Positions 8,601 through 16,092 of a DNA stretch of 21,570 bases are shown one piece after another. The DNA lies in assembly GCA_010027395.1 (NCBI GenBank), contig RGVD01000014.1, positions 1-21,570 on the forward strand, in the 5' to 3' direction. The notes below the pieces were generated by a model. That model was not told where the DNA came from. It did not search any database and saw only the letters and a list, made by a program, of their open reading frames with translations. The first letter of the stretch is position 1; each line of letters opens with the position of its first letter. Made by a program: the position numbers and the translations under genes. This DNA is from Bacteroidota bacterium (GTDB taxonomy: Bacteria > Bacteroidota > Bacteroidia > UKL13-3).

Positions 8601-11600
8601 GTAGCATTTCCACTTAACGGTATTACTTGCCAATAAGGAACATTTCCACCTTCAAAACCATTTGCGTATGGGAAACTTGAAATACTAGTGCTTATGGTAT
8701 CATAAGATTTAGTTCTTGGAAAACGTCCATTATTACCTGCAAAATCATTACCTGAAATTCTAACACGAATCAATGTTCCAGGAACTTGATTAGGTATAAG
8801 ATATACTTTAGAAGTACCATTAGAAAAGGCGGCTTGAACAGATTGCTCAGTTCCATTGTTAAGCACGTAGTATAGTGTGTCGGATATTAAATTTTTGTCT
8901 ATAAGTGAATAGGTTAATAAAATACCTTGTGAATAACAAGCAGTTGGGTCAGAATAATTGAAAATACGTGGTTTTACACTATCAATTTCAATTCCAGAAA
9001 ATTCATGTGCTCCAATTGAAGGATTAAAAATGTTTCTTGCAGTACCATATACATCTGTATTTACATTAGCCACTGGTGTTCCTGCCTTAAATAATGGGGA
9101 GGCCACATTTGAAATGAATAAGTTAGTATCATTTGTAAAAGGAGCTACAAAACTTATAGAAGATGTATCACTTAAAGTAAATGATTGTATTTGATCCCAA
9201 GTGCTGTATAAATTTGGTGAAGTAGGGGAAGTTTGGACTCCCGAAGCAAAATTTGCAACTGTTGCACCTGTAGAAGGGTTAGATGCATAATAATCATTAA
9301 AGTCAATATTTGAGTAAGGTGGAAAAGTATTACCATTATTAAATGGATTGATTGTACCACCCACTGCTACACCAAATACATCATTTCCTGTACCACTTGT
9401 TACTCCTAATTTATTTTGGAAGATATTATTATAAGCAGATACTCCACCTCTAATATTTTGCGAAATTCCCAAAGCAGCGCTTAAAACATTAGTTCCAGAA
9501 AGTGTATTAGTCTGTCCTAGATTTATTGAATTGTAATTTAATGAAACACCTAATTGTGTATTTCCATTGTTTCTCATAACAACTGAAGGCGCATCAATTA
9601 ATATTCCAAATACATTATTTGTGAAGCTTGAGGCTGTAGCAGTAACTATAGTAGTTCCAGAAGCTCTAATACCACTAATTCTGTTATTATTTATCGAGAT
9701 GTTGGCACCAAGATTGGTACTATCTACTATTCCAGTTCCACCATAATTCAATACAATACCCATAGCACCAGAAGAGGCAACCGTTGAGGTAATTCTATAA
9801 ATTTCATTTTTCTCAATGGTGATGTTTGATCCTATCGAAGTATTTGCCAATGAAGTACCACTTAAAGGCCAAACAGTTACTTCTATTGCTCTGTTGTTAC
9901 CAAAACTAGGTATATTGTTTTTAATAATGTTACCAGAAATACTTAGGTTACTTTGGCCATTAACAGATATACCCGCTGCATTGGTTAAACCACCCCAATA
10001 GTCTGTATTTCTTGAACCTGATGGAGCCACATCCCCACCAATTATATTGTTGCTAATAACATTACCATTATCAGCTTCCGATTTAATATTTCTACTTCTT
10101 AGGAATATACCGTATTGAACACCTCCGATAAAATTATTTTGAAAAGAATTACTATTGTTACGGCCATATTTAGCATTCATATTATTTCCTGTACCTGTAA
10201 TGTTCACACCACCCATATAAATACCTGCAAAAGTACTATCATTAAAGGTTGAACTAACTCCAATAATATTACAATTTCTAATTGCTGAAAAACTATTTGA
10301 ACTATCGCTAGTGGCAATTGGTGATAAACCACCAATAAGATCAACAACCCTATTTGAAAATCCAGCCATTTGAGGTGGCATTAATAAAGTTAAACCTCTA
10401 GATCCAGTTCCATTGTCACCATTGATTTCAAAGTATGATGCTCCACTTAATCTTATTAAAGATGAGTTTACAAAACCTCTCGCAATTTTACTTGCAGGAA
10501 CTTTAATGGTATCAAATCTATTTGGAACCACAGAAAGAATAACTGGTCTGAATTGGTTTGCTTTTGGATAATCCAGGACCGTAATAGGTCCAGTAAATGT
10601 GTCTGTTTCGCCAACATAACCACTCGATAGTAATAGTTTTACCGGTAATATTCCACCAAAACCACCATCTACACCATTGGCATTAAGATAATTAATTGCA
10701 CTTCTTACAGTAGCAAAAGAACCATTTAGCTGAGAGTTTACAGTTGGGGGATTGTCTGTTGATCCATTAATTAAATATGTTCCACCACCAAAAAGAGGTA
10801 CAAAATTCCTATCAAATTCTACAGCACCAATACACCTAGCTGTTACTCCAGAGCTTATGTTAAATCCAGGGCATGCTTGACGCGGATTGCCATAAATATC
10901 TTTACAAACTGAAGGTAAAGTATTAGCATTACCATAAACTAAACCTGCTGTGGCAGAATTTAAATTAGGTGTAGTATCAGTTAAAAAAGTAACTGGGTAA
11001 CTAAATGAACTTATATCATTAGTAATAAGTATAGGTAATGCAGCTGTTGTACTATTAAATTTTCTTAAATCGAAAATATTAGTAGCTGTTTGTGTATTAT
11101 TATTAAATGAAAGTAAAGTACCTGCACCGGTTCCTGAAATGAAATAATTGTTTTTATTAGATGGTTCAGTTGCCAAACCAGTAATAGCTGCAAATGGATT
11201 TACATTACCAACAACAATTAATGAAAATTTATTGTTAGCAGCAGAACTAGCCAATTGGGTACGATTACCAGTATTACCAAAAATATTATTTACCATTGAA
11301 ATACCAGTCTTGATATTTGCTCCAATATAAACACAGGAAGTACCACCTGGATTTGTTCCTAAAACAGGCATATTCATTACAACTGTATTATGAAGTAAAC
11401 CTATAGCAGGTGTTCCGGCAGTGGTTATATTTCCATCAATAAAAATACCTGCAGGATTAGCTGCATTGACAGCCGCACCAGCTGTTGGACTTGTAGTTGC
11501 ACCACCAATTCTACTTATATAATTATTCAAAAAAGTAATGTATCGACTATCATCTTTGGTTAATAATGCTAGTCTTATACCATAACAACCTGAACCTGTT

Positions 11601-14446
11601 ATAGTATTTAAATTATAGATAAAGTTTCTGTTTACATCAATATTTGATAAAACAAAGTTACTTGATACAGTGGTTGACTCATCTAAGTCTATACCTCTAA
11701 AACCATTCGAAAGCGTACCATCTGGAATACAATTTCTAATTACATTACTATCTATGAGAGTTATTTGCACTCCCTTAAGATAAATACCTGCTGAATTAGC
11801 TGTACCACCGATATAAGTTGTATTTGCACCTGTTCCGGTAGGAATGGTTCCTCCGATAATATTTCGAATAATGTTATGTCCATTACTAGATCCTAAACTT
11901 CTGATAGCAATACCATTTGTTACTGCTTGAATTATATTATCGGAAAATGTATAATTATTAAGATTTGAATTTAAAGAAACAAAACCTGATGAAGCTCTTG
12001 TACCCATATAAATACCAAAACCAGTAAAAATGGATGTTGCAGATGAATTACCTGATATTATACAGTTTTTAATAGTAATATTACTCGAACCAGTGTCCAA
12101 AGGAGTGATACCAATAACACGATATGTAGTGCTCACAGCCAAAGGTGGAATTGCAAAACGAATATTTTTGTTTGTTCTACCATCAAATGTTACATAATTA
12201 GCGCCTGTGAAATTAATTACAGAACTAAAGTTTGGCGCAGCAGCAGAATTTGGCATGGTGATGGTAATGTTTGTATCATTTGCCACTCTGAAAACAATGG
12301 TAGAGGCAAAAGTAGTACCTAAATAATCATTCATTGCAGGCAAATAAGCTGGTTCACCAGCATACCCTTTTCTTATCTCAAAAGTTATATTACCGCCATT
12401 TCCTCCGCCAATTCCATAAGAATTGATATAATTAATAGCTTGAGTAATATTTCTGAAAGAGCCATTCGAGGAGTTTTGTAAAGTTGGCGGATTATCTACA
12501 TTGTTAATCAAATATAATGCTCCTGCATTTAATGCACATTGCGCATTCATTGAATCTCCATTCCAGTGGTGACATCCAATTGAAGAGAAACGTCCTAAAG
12601 CTGACCTAGATGTTCCGTAAATGTCAGTAGTTATTCTGAATTTTAAGGTATTATATACTGTGATAGGTATTCCAGAAACACCCGTACTTGCCACTCCATA
12701 AATTAAACTTGCACCTCTATTAAAATTTAAATGATTTAAGCCATTTGCCATGATACAAATTGAATCATTTGAAAAAACAGGTGGAGTTGAAATTGAAAAA
12801 GAATCTGATGGAGAGTACAATCTAAAGTTTCTTAAAGATTGTGATTTTAAATAACCACTTAGGGCTAATATGTGAGATGATGCTATATTACCAATACAAT
12901 GAATACCAGCTCTGATATTTGTGGCGTAATAGTTATTATAATTAATATAACTAAAAGGCCATCCGCTAGTAGATCCCACTTGAACACATGAATTATTTCC
13001 AGAGCCCATAGTGTTTGAGAAAATATTATTCATACAAATCACTCCTCCTGATACACCAGCAGCCATGCCTATACAAGCGGATTGACTGTTAACTAGCATG
13101 GAATCTTGGTTAAGATTTACCGAGTTATAATAAATTTCTAAACCAGCATTAGAGGTGGTACTTTCAAGCATAATACCTACTGTCTCATTACTTAAATTAT
13201 TTGAGTTAGTACTATTGTAAGAAATTATCTTGGCAATGGAATTATTTGCAATTAACATTCTTAATTGTTGGGTATGAGCCCCCATGTTTATTCTGATACC
13301 GCTAATACCACTACTAGCAGCGTTACTGAATAAATTATAAATTTGGTTATTAGTAATTTGCACATTACTATCCAAAGAAAATGATGTTGTTTCATTGGTA
13401 AGAAAAATTGCTCTGTAATTGGTAGCTGCTATAAAATTATTTCTAATAACATTACCATCTATTATTACATTTTTTATACCACTTGCATATATACCAGAAG
13501 GGCTAGATGTGCCACTTCCAACTGAAGCAGACCCCAATGAAGCTAATGCAGTTGTGCCAGCACTTAGGGTTGGATAAGAAGTTCCACCAATAATATTTTT
13601 ACTTATATTTATGTTGTCATCTTGTTGCCCGTTTGAGCTGCTAAAACCTCTATAGTAGATACCATTTTGAACACCTAATATATTATTGTTTGTAAATGTC
13701 ATATAAGAATTTCTTCCTCTTGAAGGGGCAGACGGAGTAGCGCTTATACCTCCAACATAAATACCTGCATAAGTATTAGATAAGGTTGCTGTAGAACTAC
13801 CTATTATATTACAATTTTTGATAGTTAGATACTGAATACCTGAAGCATTAGTTCCAACTATTGGGGCTAAATCAATTACTTTACTTGTATTAGTTGCTGC
13901 AGTTGCTGGCATAACAAAACTTAATGCTCGGTTATTACTATTTCCTGCACCATCTATTGTAAACCAACGAACGCTGTTAAATCTAACCAAACTAGCGCTA
14001 GCTCCAATGGTTCCATTGGTTGTTATAGCAAATGACTGTCCATCCGTTTTAAGAGTAATAAATTTTGTTGAATCACTCATGTTAGGATATCCTCCCGTAG
14101 TTCCACCAATAGTAATTGGAGCCGGCTCGATAGGATTATAGCCTGTTGTTAAGATAATGGTTATCGGAGCTCTATTTCCTCCAATATCAACACCAAAAAA
14201 ATTAAGGTATTGGATAATACCCATATTAGATGTATCCTTTGATGGCGTTTGAATACTACCACCCATTAAACTTGGAAAAGTATCCCTTGCACCATTTCCA
14301 TTTAGGAAAGTTTTATCCGTTTGTCCATTGATGTAATAAGTTCGACCCCCTAGTAATTGTGCGTAGGTTTTGCCGTTAAAAAGTAGTAAAGCCAACAAGG
14401 CTAAAAAAACTACTTTGATAAGTGGATTAGTAATTGTTTTTCTCAT
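5684..14446 (-). CDS. Giant T9SS-exported protein with three beta-helix modules and PKD array
   Basis: This encodes a secreted or surface-attached protein of 2920 residues. The frame extends to a TTG at 14467, but I prefer the ATG at 14446: it directly opens a normal signal peptide (1-30, MRKTITNPLIK to TYAQ) and leaves room for the upstream promoter. Domains, counted from that ATG: three successive parallel beta-helix modules (about 30-633, 639-1214, 1219-1817), rich in N-I-I and G-I-Y turns; an Ig-like segment (about 1820-1915); a MAM-like jelly-roll (about 1918-2092); further Ig-like segments (to about 2305); about six PKD-type domains (about 2306-2821) with FIWSFGDNTG, RFWDFGNGD and YTWNLGDNT; and a type A T9SS sorting domain (about 2828-2920) containing YPNPF and LDMLGRSI. 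The sorting domain implies export through the outer membrane and cleavage or anchoring. The role is unknown; an adhesin or polysaccharide-binding protein is plausible. No catalytic motif was recognised. Confidence 0.92.
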   Translation of the reverse strand: MRKTITNPLIKVVFLALLALLLFNGKTYAQLLGGRTYYINGQTDKTFLNGNGARDTFPSLMGGSIQTPSKDTSNMGIIQYLNFFGVDIGGNRAPITIILTTGYNPIEPAPITIGGTTGGYPNMSDSTKFITLKTDGQSFAITTNGTIGASASLVRFNSVRWFTIDGAGNSNNRALSFVMPATAATNTSKVIDLAPIVGTNASGIQYLTIKNCNIIGSSTATLSNTYAGIYVGGISATPSAPSRGRNSYMTFTNNNILGVQNGIYYRGFSSSNGQQDDNINISKNIIGGTSYPTLSAGTTALASLGSASVGSGTSSPSGIYASGIKNVIIDGNVIRNNFIAATNYRAIFLTNETTSFSLDSNVQITNNQIYNLFSNAASSGISGIRINMGAHTQQLRMLIANNSIAKIISYNSTNSNNLSNETVGIMLESTTSNAGLEIYYNSVNLNQDSMLVNSQSACIGMAAGVSGGVICMNNIFSNTMGSGNNSCVQVGSTSGWPFSYINYNNYYATNIRAGIHCIGNIASSHILALSGYLKSQSLRNFRLYSPSDSFSISTPPVFSNDSICIMANGLNHLNFNRGASLIYGVASTGVSGIPITVYNTLKFRITTDIYGTSRSALGRFSSIGCHHWNGDSMNAQCALNAGALYLINNVDNPPTLQNSSNGSFRNITQAINYINSYGIGGGNGGNITFEIRKGYAGEPAYLPAMNDYLGTTFASTIVFRVANDTNITITMPNSAAAPNFSSVINFTGANYVTFDGRTNKNIRFAIPPLAVSTTYRVIGITPLDTGSSNITIKNCIISGNSSATSIFTGFGIYMGTRASSGFVSLNSNLNNYTFSDNIIQAVTNGIAIRSLGSSNGHNIIRNIIGGTIPTGTGANTTYIGGTANSAGIYLKGVQITLIDSNVIRNCIPDGTLSNGFRGIDLDESTTVSSNFVLSNIDVNRNFIYNLNTITGSGCYGIRLALLTKDDSRYITFLNNYISRIGGATTSPTAGAAVNAANPAGIFIDGNITTAGTPAIGLLHNTVVMNMPVLGTNPGGTSCVYIGANIKTGISMVNNIFGNTGNRTQLASSAANNKFSLIVVGNVNPFAAITGLATEPSNKNNYFISGTGAGTLLSFNNNTQTATNIFDLRKFNSTTAALPILITNDISSFSYPVTFLTDTTPNLNSATAGLVYGNANTLPSVCKDIYGNPRQACPGFNISSGVTARCIGAVEFDRNFVPLFGGGTYLINGSTDNPPTVNSQLNGSFATVRSAINYLNANGVDGGFGGILPVKLLLSSGYVGETDTFTGPITVLDYPKANQFRPVILSVVPNRFDTIKVPASKIARGFVNSSLIRLSGASYFEINGDNGTGSRGLTLLMPPQMAGFSNRVVDLIGGLSPIATSDSSNSFSAIRNCNIIGVSSTFNDSTFAGIYMGGVNITGTGNNMNAKYGRNNSNSFQNNFIGGVQYGIFLRSRNIKSEADNGNVISNNIIGGDVAPSGSRNTDYWGGLTNAAGISVNGQSNLSISGNIIKNNIPSFGNNRAIEVTVWPLSGTSLANTSIGSNITIEKNEIYRITSTVASSGAMGIVLNYGGTGIVDSTNLGANISINNNRISGIRASGTTIVTATASSFTNNVFGILIDAPSVVMRNNGNTQLGVSLNYNSINLGQTNTLSGTNVLSAALGISQNIRGGVSAYNNIFQNKLGVTSGTGNDVFGVAVGGTINPFNNGNTFPPYSNIDFNDYYASNPSTGATVANFASGVQTSPTSPNLYSTWDQIQSFTLSDTSSISFVAPFTNDTNLFISNVASPLFKAGTPVANVNTDVYGTARNIFNPSIGAHEFSGIEIDSVKPRIFNYSDPTACYSQGILLTYSLIDKNLISDTLYYVLNNGTEQSVQAAFSNGTSKVYLIPNQVPGTLIRVRISGNDFAGNNGRFPRTKSYDTISTSISSFPYANGFEGGNVPYWQVIPLSGNATWLLGQQGSSAAPNLAPYSGFKTANFNSASFAANSSARLLSPCFDFTDMQNPTLRIAVSQSDVNATKLDNLDIKVGINGYYGSVTNISRVNLDQKYSFPGYKVFEVCLSNFAGLPGIRIAFDGNAVGGGQNIIIDSIQIFDDFQNQSISPKFLNACFRDSATFTIPSTDPRFVYSSYDVAKLGNPLISYSGNSSSITYKLPPNNNADTVKVVVNAINTLSGCSNYLPDTVTLAVGRFYNGPFVAPRITEFTGAFNDGTSFFPDGARVGDTLTYEIKAPSFLTNSDYGTLWTISNYTLQTSTGTPALDFTLLPGNATTKPAVRFIAQPSELNSTFNLNLTMRLLTTGCDSSYTRVLSVTSTPVPQLISSVDTVCALTGMTFTGNSLSNPSDGPYNFIWSFGDNTGAGLQVAQKTYLTGGLYTVRLTVGNRLGITGSSTKTIFVRTSPTVNFTYDLPCSGDSTKPTTFKSNTQPNGSIYLWTFPSTTQSNANASFYFKQYDTTYTVKLKVRNTVGCEQEQIQNQIYSFARPTARFTTSNVCLGLKLPLTDSSTISSGSVGRFWDFGNGDISLGSAPSYKYTASGTYLVTLIARSNYGCADTLRRTATIFDKPVANFKYTTACASGPGTTKTQPVDFTNTSTFSGGFNNVNYTWNLGDNTTYSGVTPNKTYSSIADADNPFYVKLVATELYNGCKDSITLPVVVNYKPVAQFSASRTTVCNNSPVVFNNSSRMPDNSALVNSWTFDASPSGVSNSQSPTYVFPGVNSYNVRLIVKSVSSTCSDTAYLPINVVPAPSVKIKIDNIGFGQRKFTAIFNQADNVSPTNYTWTMGDLSGTYFNVASPSFYFDKGKQWYTITLKVDDGNSGCSIAAVDSFQNDNVGINDKLANQFSIRAYPNPFSENTNLDFTLDESRNVNVTVLDMLGRSISQHAYGKLAAGKHSFRLEENEFSSASSTYLIKIEFDDTTIYRTVVKQK
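5687..5977 (-). other. T9SS type A C-terminal sorting domain of the giant protein
   Basis: The last ~95 residues carry the usual layout: YPNPFSENTNL, then a strand-rich core with VTVLDMLGRSI, LAAGKHSF, and a terminal basic strand (YRTVVKQK). This is the signal recognised by the type IX machinery of Bacteroidota and is normally cleaved off after export. Confidence 0.9.
5984..7531 (-). repeat. Array of about six PKD-type domains
   Basis: Roughly 85-residue Ig-like units repeat in tandem, each with an aromatic-W-x-F/L/M-G-(D/N) core (for example FIWSFGDN, RFWDFGNG, YTWNLGDN, YTWTMGDL) and a following Y-x-V-x-L strand. Cysteines occur near the start and end of several units. PKD arrays usually act as spacers or binding modules in surface proteins. 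Sequence identity between units is low, so this is an old domain array and not a recent DNA repeat. Confidence 0.75.
8996..10792 (-). repeat. Beta-helix module 3 of the giant protein
   Basis: The module opens with GGGTYLINGSTDNPPTVN, then NGSF, AINYLNANGVDGG, a NCNIIG/GIYMGG turn region and NNIIGG, and closes with TDVYGTARN and IGAHEF. It is aligned in order with modules 1 and 2. It is made of parallel beta-helix coils and is about 600 residues long. Confidence 0.75.
10805..12532 (-). repeat. Beta-helix module 2 of the giant protein
   Basis: The header is ALYLINNVDNPPTLQN, NGSF, AINYINSYGIGGGNGG. Internal landmarks are the NCIISG / GIYMGT turn region, the SLGSSNG segment and NIIGG. The footer is KDIYGNPRQ with CIGAVEF. 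It is the shortest of the three modules (about 575 residues) and is joined to module 3 by only a few residues. Confidence 0.75.
12548..14359 (-). repeat. Beta-helix module 1 of the giant protein
   Basis: The first module follows the signal peptide. The header is the most divergent (GGRTYYINGQTDKTF, then IIQYLNFFGVDIGG). The shared landmarks are NCNIIG, GIYVGG, GFSSSNG and NIIGG. The footer is TDIYGTSRS with IGCHHW. It corresponds in order and spacing to modules 2 and 3. Confidence 0.7.
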
Positions 14447-14481
14447 ATCGATTTTAAAAAATTTCAATAGTATATCAATTC

Positions 14482-14511
14482 CAAAGTTATAAAGAACCCA
14501 AATAAAAACAA
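14482..14511 (-). promoter_or_regulatory. Bacteroidota-type promoter for the giant T9SS gene
   Basis: On the minus strand a TTG (14511-14509) is followed by a 19-base spacer and TAACTTTG (14489-14482), a full match to TAnnTTTG. It sits between the ostA-like stop and the giant gene. A start about 7 bases downstream gives a leader of about 30 bases to the ATG at 14446, but almost none to the TTG at 14467. This supports independent transcription of the giant gene and the ATG start. Confidence 0.6.
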
Positions 14512-14519
14512 GTGTAACC

Positions 14520-16055
14520 TTAATTTTTATTATAAAATTTACTTAGCTGCTTGTTATTTAGTCTTTTGGGTCTTAGTTTATCATGCCATTTAAATCCCTT
14601 AAGTCTAAGCATTTCAGGCTTTTGCTCATCCAATGGGTACATCGTAGCATCAGGTTTGGTTATAAAAACGGTTTTACTTAAAACTTTATTAATGAAGTAA
14701 AATTCCATCTCACTACAATCTATTACATTCACACCAACATAATTTATTGAATCTTCTTTTGCGTAATAGATACTCTGACCATTACCAAAAACTCTAATGT
14801 ATTTTATATTACTGCTATCAAAATATCCTCTCATATTTCGCCCTTTCACTTGATTAAAATGTTGACCTTTTACTTTTGAAGCAGTGAAGGAATTATTGAG
14901 TAAATAAAAGGAGTCTAGCTTACTATTGTTGATAAAAAATTTAATGGTATCAGCGCTTATTTGGTTTTCACCAGTCCACATTATCGGGCTTTTAAATAAC
15001 CATAAAATAGAATCATCCTGCATATAAACTAGTGAGTCGCAAATGGCTTGCATATCATTTTTGAAAATTTTTGCTGAATGATAAGCTTCAAAGTGCTGTT
15101 TTTGCTTTTTATCTCTTTGGTATAAATAAAGCGTATCTGCATACAAAAACATACTGTCTTTTTTATCCATTAGCTTAATCGCATATGGATTTTGAGTTAC
15201 AAAACTTCGTTTGGTTTTACCGTTGTTCTCCCCAAAATCACCGATAAGTCTAATATCTTGTGCTGAATCATATAAATCCACATTTCTAAATGCACGTCCT
15301 AATTTCAATTTCCCATCATAGTACAAACTATCTGCTTTTAATACCTTTTTCTCACTAATCAAAATAGCATTTTTACTAAATTGGGCCTGCTCTTTGTTTG
15401 TGTTGTACCAGCCATTTTCGCAAATAATTTTATCTGTCTTACTTAAGATGGTGGTAGGTCCATAAAAGTAAGATATTTTTGTAAAAGTATTGTACATTAA
15501 AGTGTCACAATACATGGTATAATCTGGATTAATTACACTTACTTTTTTCTTGAAAAAGAACTCTTTTAGATGAGCGTAATAATAACCCATTTGACTATTC
15601 AGAGTGGTTTGTTGTTTATTGACGATTGTGCCTTCTTGGGCATAATAACCGTAACTTTGTGAAAGATCATAGTCTAATTGCTGCGTGGTAAGGGTAATGG
15701 AAGGGTCGGTTAAAACAACATTTTTTTCTATATGTGCTTTCTTCTCGTTTCCATTATATCTTAGGTATTCTCCAGTAATGGTAATGGTATCATTACTTAT
15801 TATTTTCACATTGGAAAAAGCCTCCAATTTGTTACTATCATCGTATAGTAAGGCACTGTCGCAGAACATAAGTGTTGAGCCTTGTTTTAATTGCACATTA
15901 CCTATAAGCTTTGTAAGACTTCCATAAACCGACTTGGTATTTCCTTCTAAAGTTTTAGCAAAAATTATCTCCACCCTGCTTTTTTGTTGTCCGAAGACAT
16001 TTAATACAAGTAGATTTAATAATAATTGTATCCAAATAATTTTAAAGTACGACAT
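14520..16055 (-). CDS. OstA/LptA-like envelope protein
   Basis: A secreted periplasmic or envelope protein of the OstA/LptA-like (organic solvent tolerance, beta-taco) superfamily. In other Gram-negative bacteria such proteins bridge the periplasm in lipopolysaccharide transport. A signal peptide spans residues 1-22 (hydrophobic core, ending NVFG before QQ). The rest is regular beta-strand repeats built around D-(S/T)-L/A-x-Y, seen near residues 66, 184, 242, 307 and 340, each followed about 15-20 residues later by an N/K-V/A-x-I/L strand. At 511 residues it is longer than E. coli LptA, as is usual for the Bacteroidota form. It is divergent from tilS with 37 bases between the start codons. 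A -7 element (TAGTTTTG, 16070-16063) sits 7 bases upstream of its ATG. Whether it carries LPS is inferred from the family. Confidence 0.85.
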   Translation of the reverse strand: MSYFKIIWIQLLLNLLVLNVFGQQKSRVEIIFAKTLEGNTKSVYGSLTKLIGNVQLKQGSTLMFCDSALLYDDSNKLEAFSNVKIISNDTITITGEYLRYNGNEKKAHIEKNVVLTDPSITLTTQQLDYDLSQSYGYYAQEGTIVNKQQTTLNSQMGYYYAHLKEFFFKKKVSVINPDYTMYCDTLMYNTFTKISYFYGPTTILSKTDKIICENGWYNTNKEQAQFSKNAILISEKKVLKADSLYYDGKLKLGRAFRNVDLYDSAQDIRLIGDFGENNGKTKRSFVTQNPYAIKLMDKKDSMFLYADTLYLYQRDKKQKQHFEAYHSAKIFKNDMQAICDSLVYMQDDSILWLFKSPIMWTGENQISADTIKFFINNSKLDSFYLLNNSFTASKVKGQHFNQVKGRNMRGYFDSSNIKYIRVFGNGQSIYYAKEDSINYVGVNVIDCSEMEFYFINKVLSKTVFITKPDATMYPLDEQKPEMLRLKGFKWHDKLRPKRLNNKQLSKFYNKN

Positions 16056-16062
16056 TTGCCTT

Positions 16063-16070
16063 CAAAACTA
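16063..16070 (-). promoter_or_regulatory. Possible -7 element of the ostA-like gene
   Basis: TAGTTTTG matches TAnnTTTG on the minus strand, in the 37-base gap between ostA-like and tilS. No TTG lies at the usual upstream distance, and the leader would be almost absent, so the support is weak. Confidence 0.25.
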
Positions 16071-16092
16071 ATATTTTTATAGATATAGCATA

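Noticed and set aside
5684..14446. CRISPR array or short tandem DNA repeats in the giant gene
   Set aside because: Recurrent words such as those coding for NNI or GIY are protein-level beta-helix periodicity. There are no exact evenly spaced DNA repeats.
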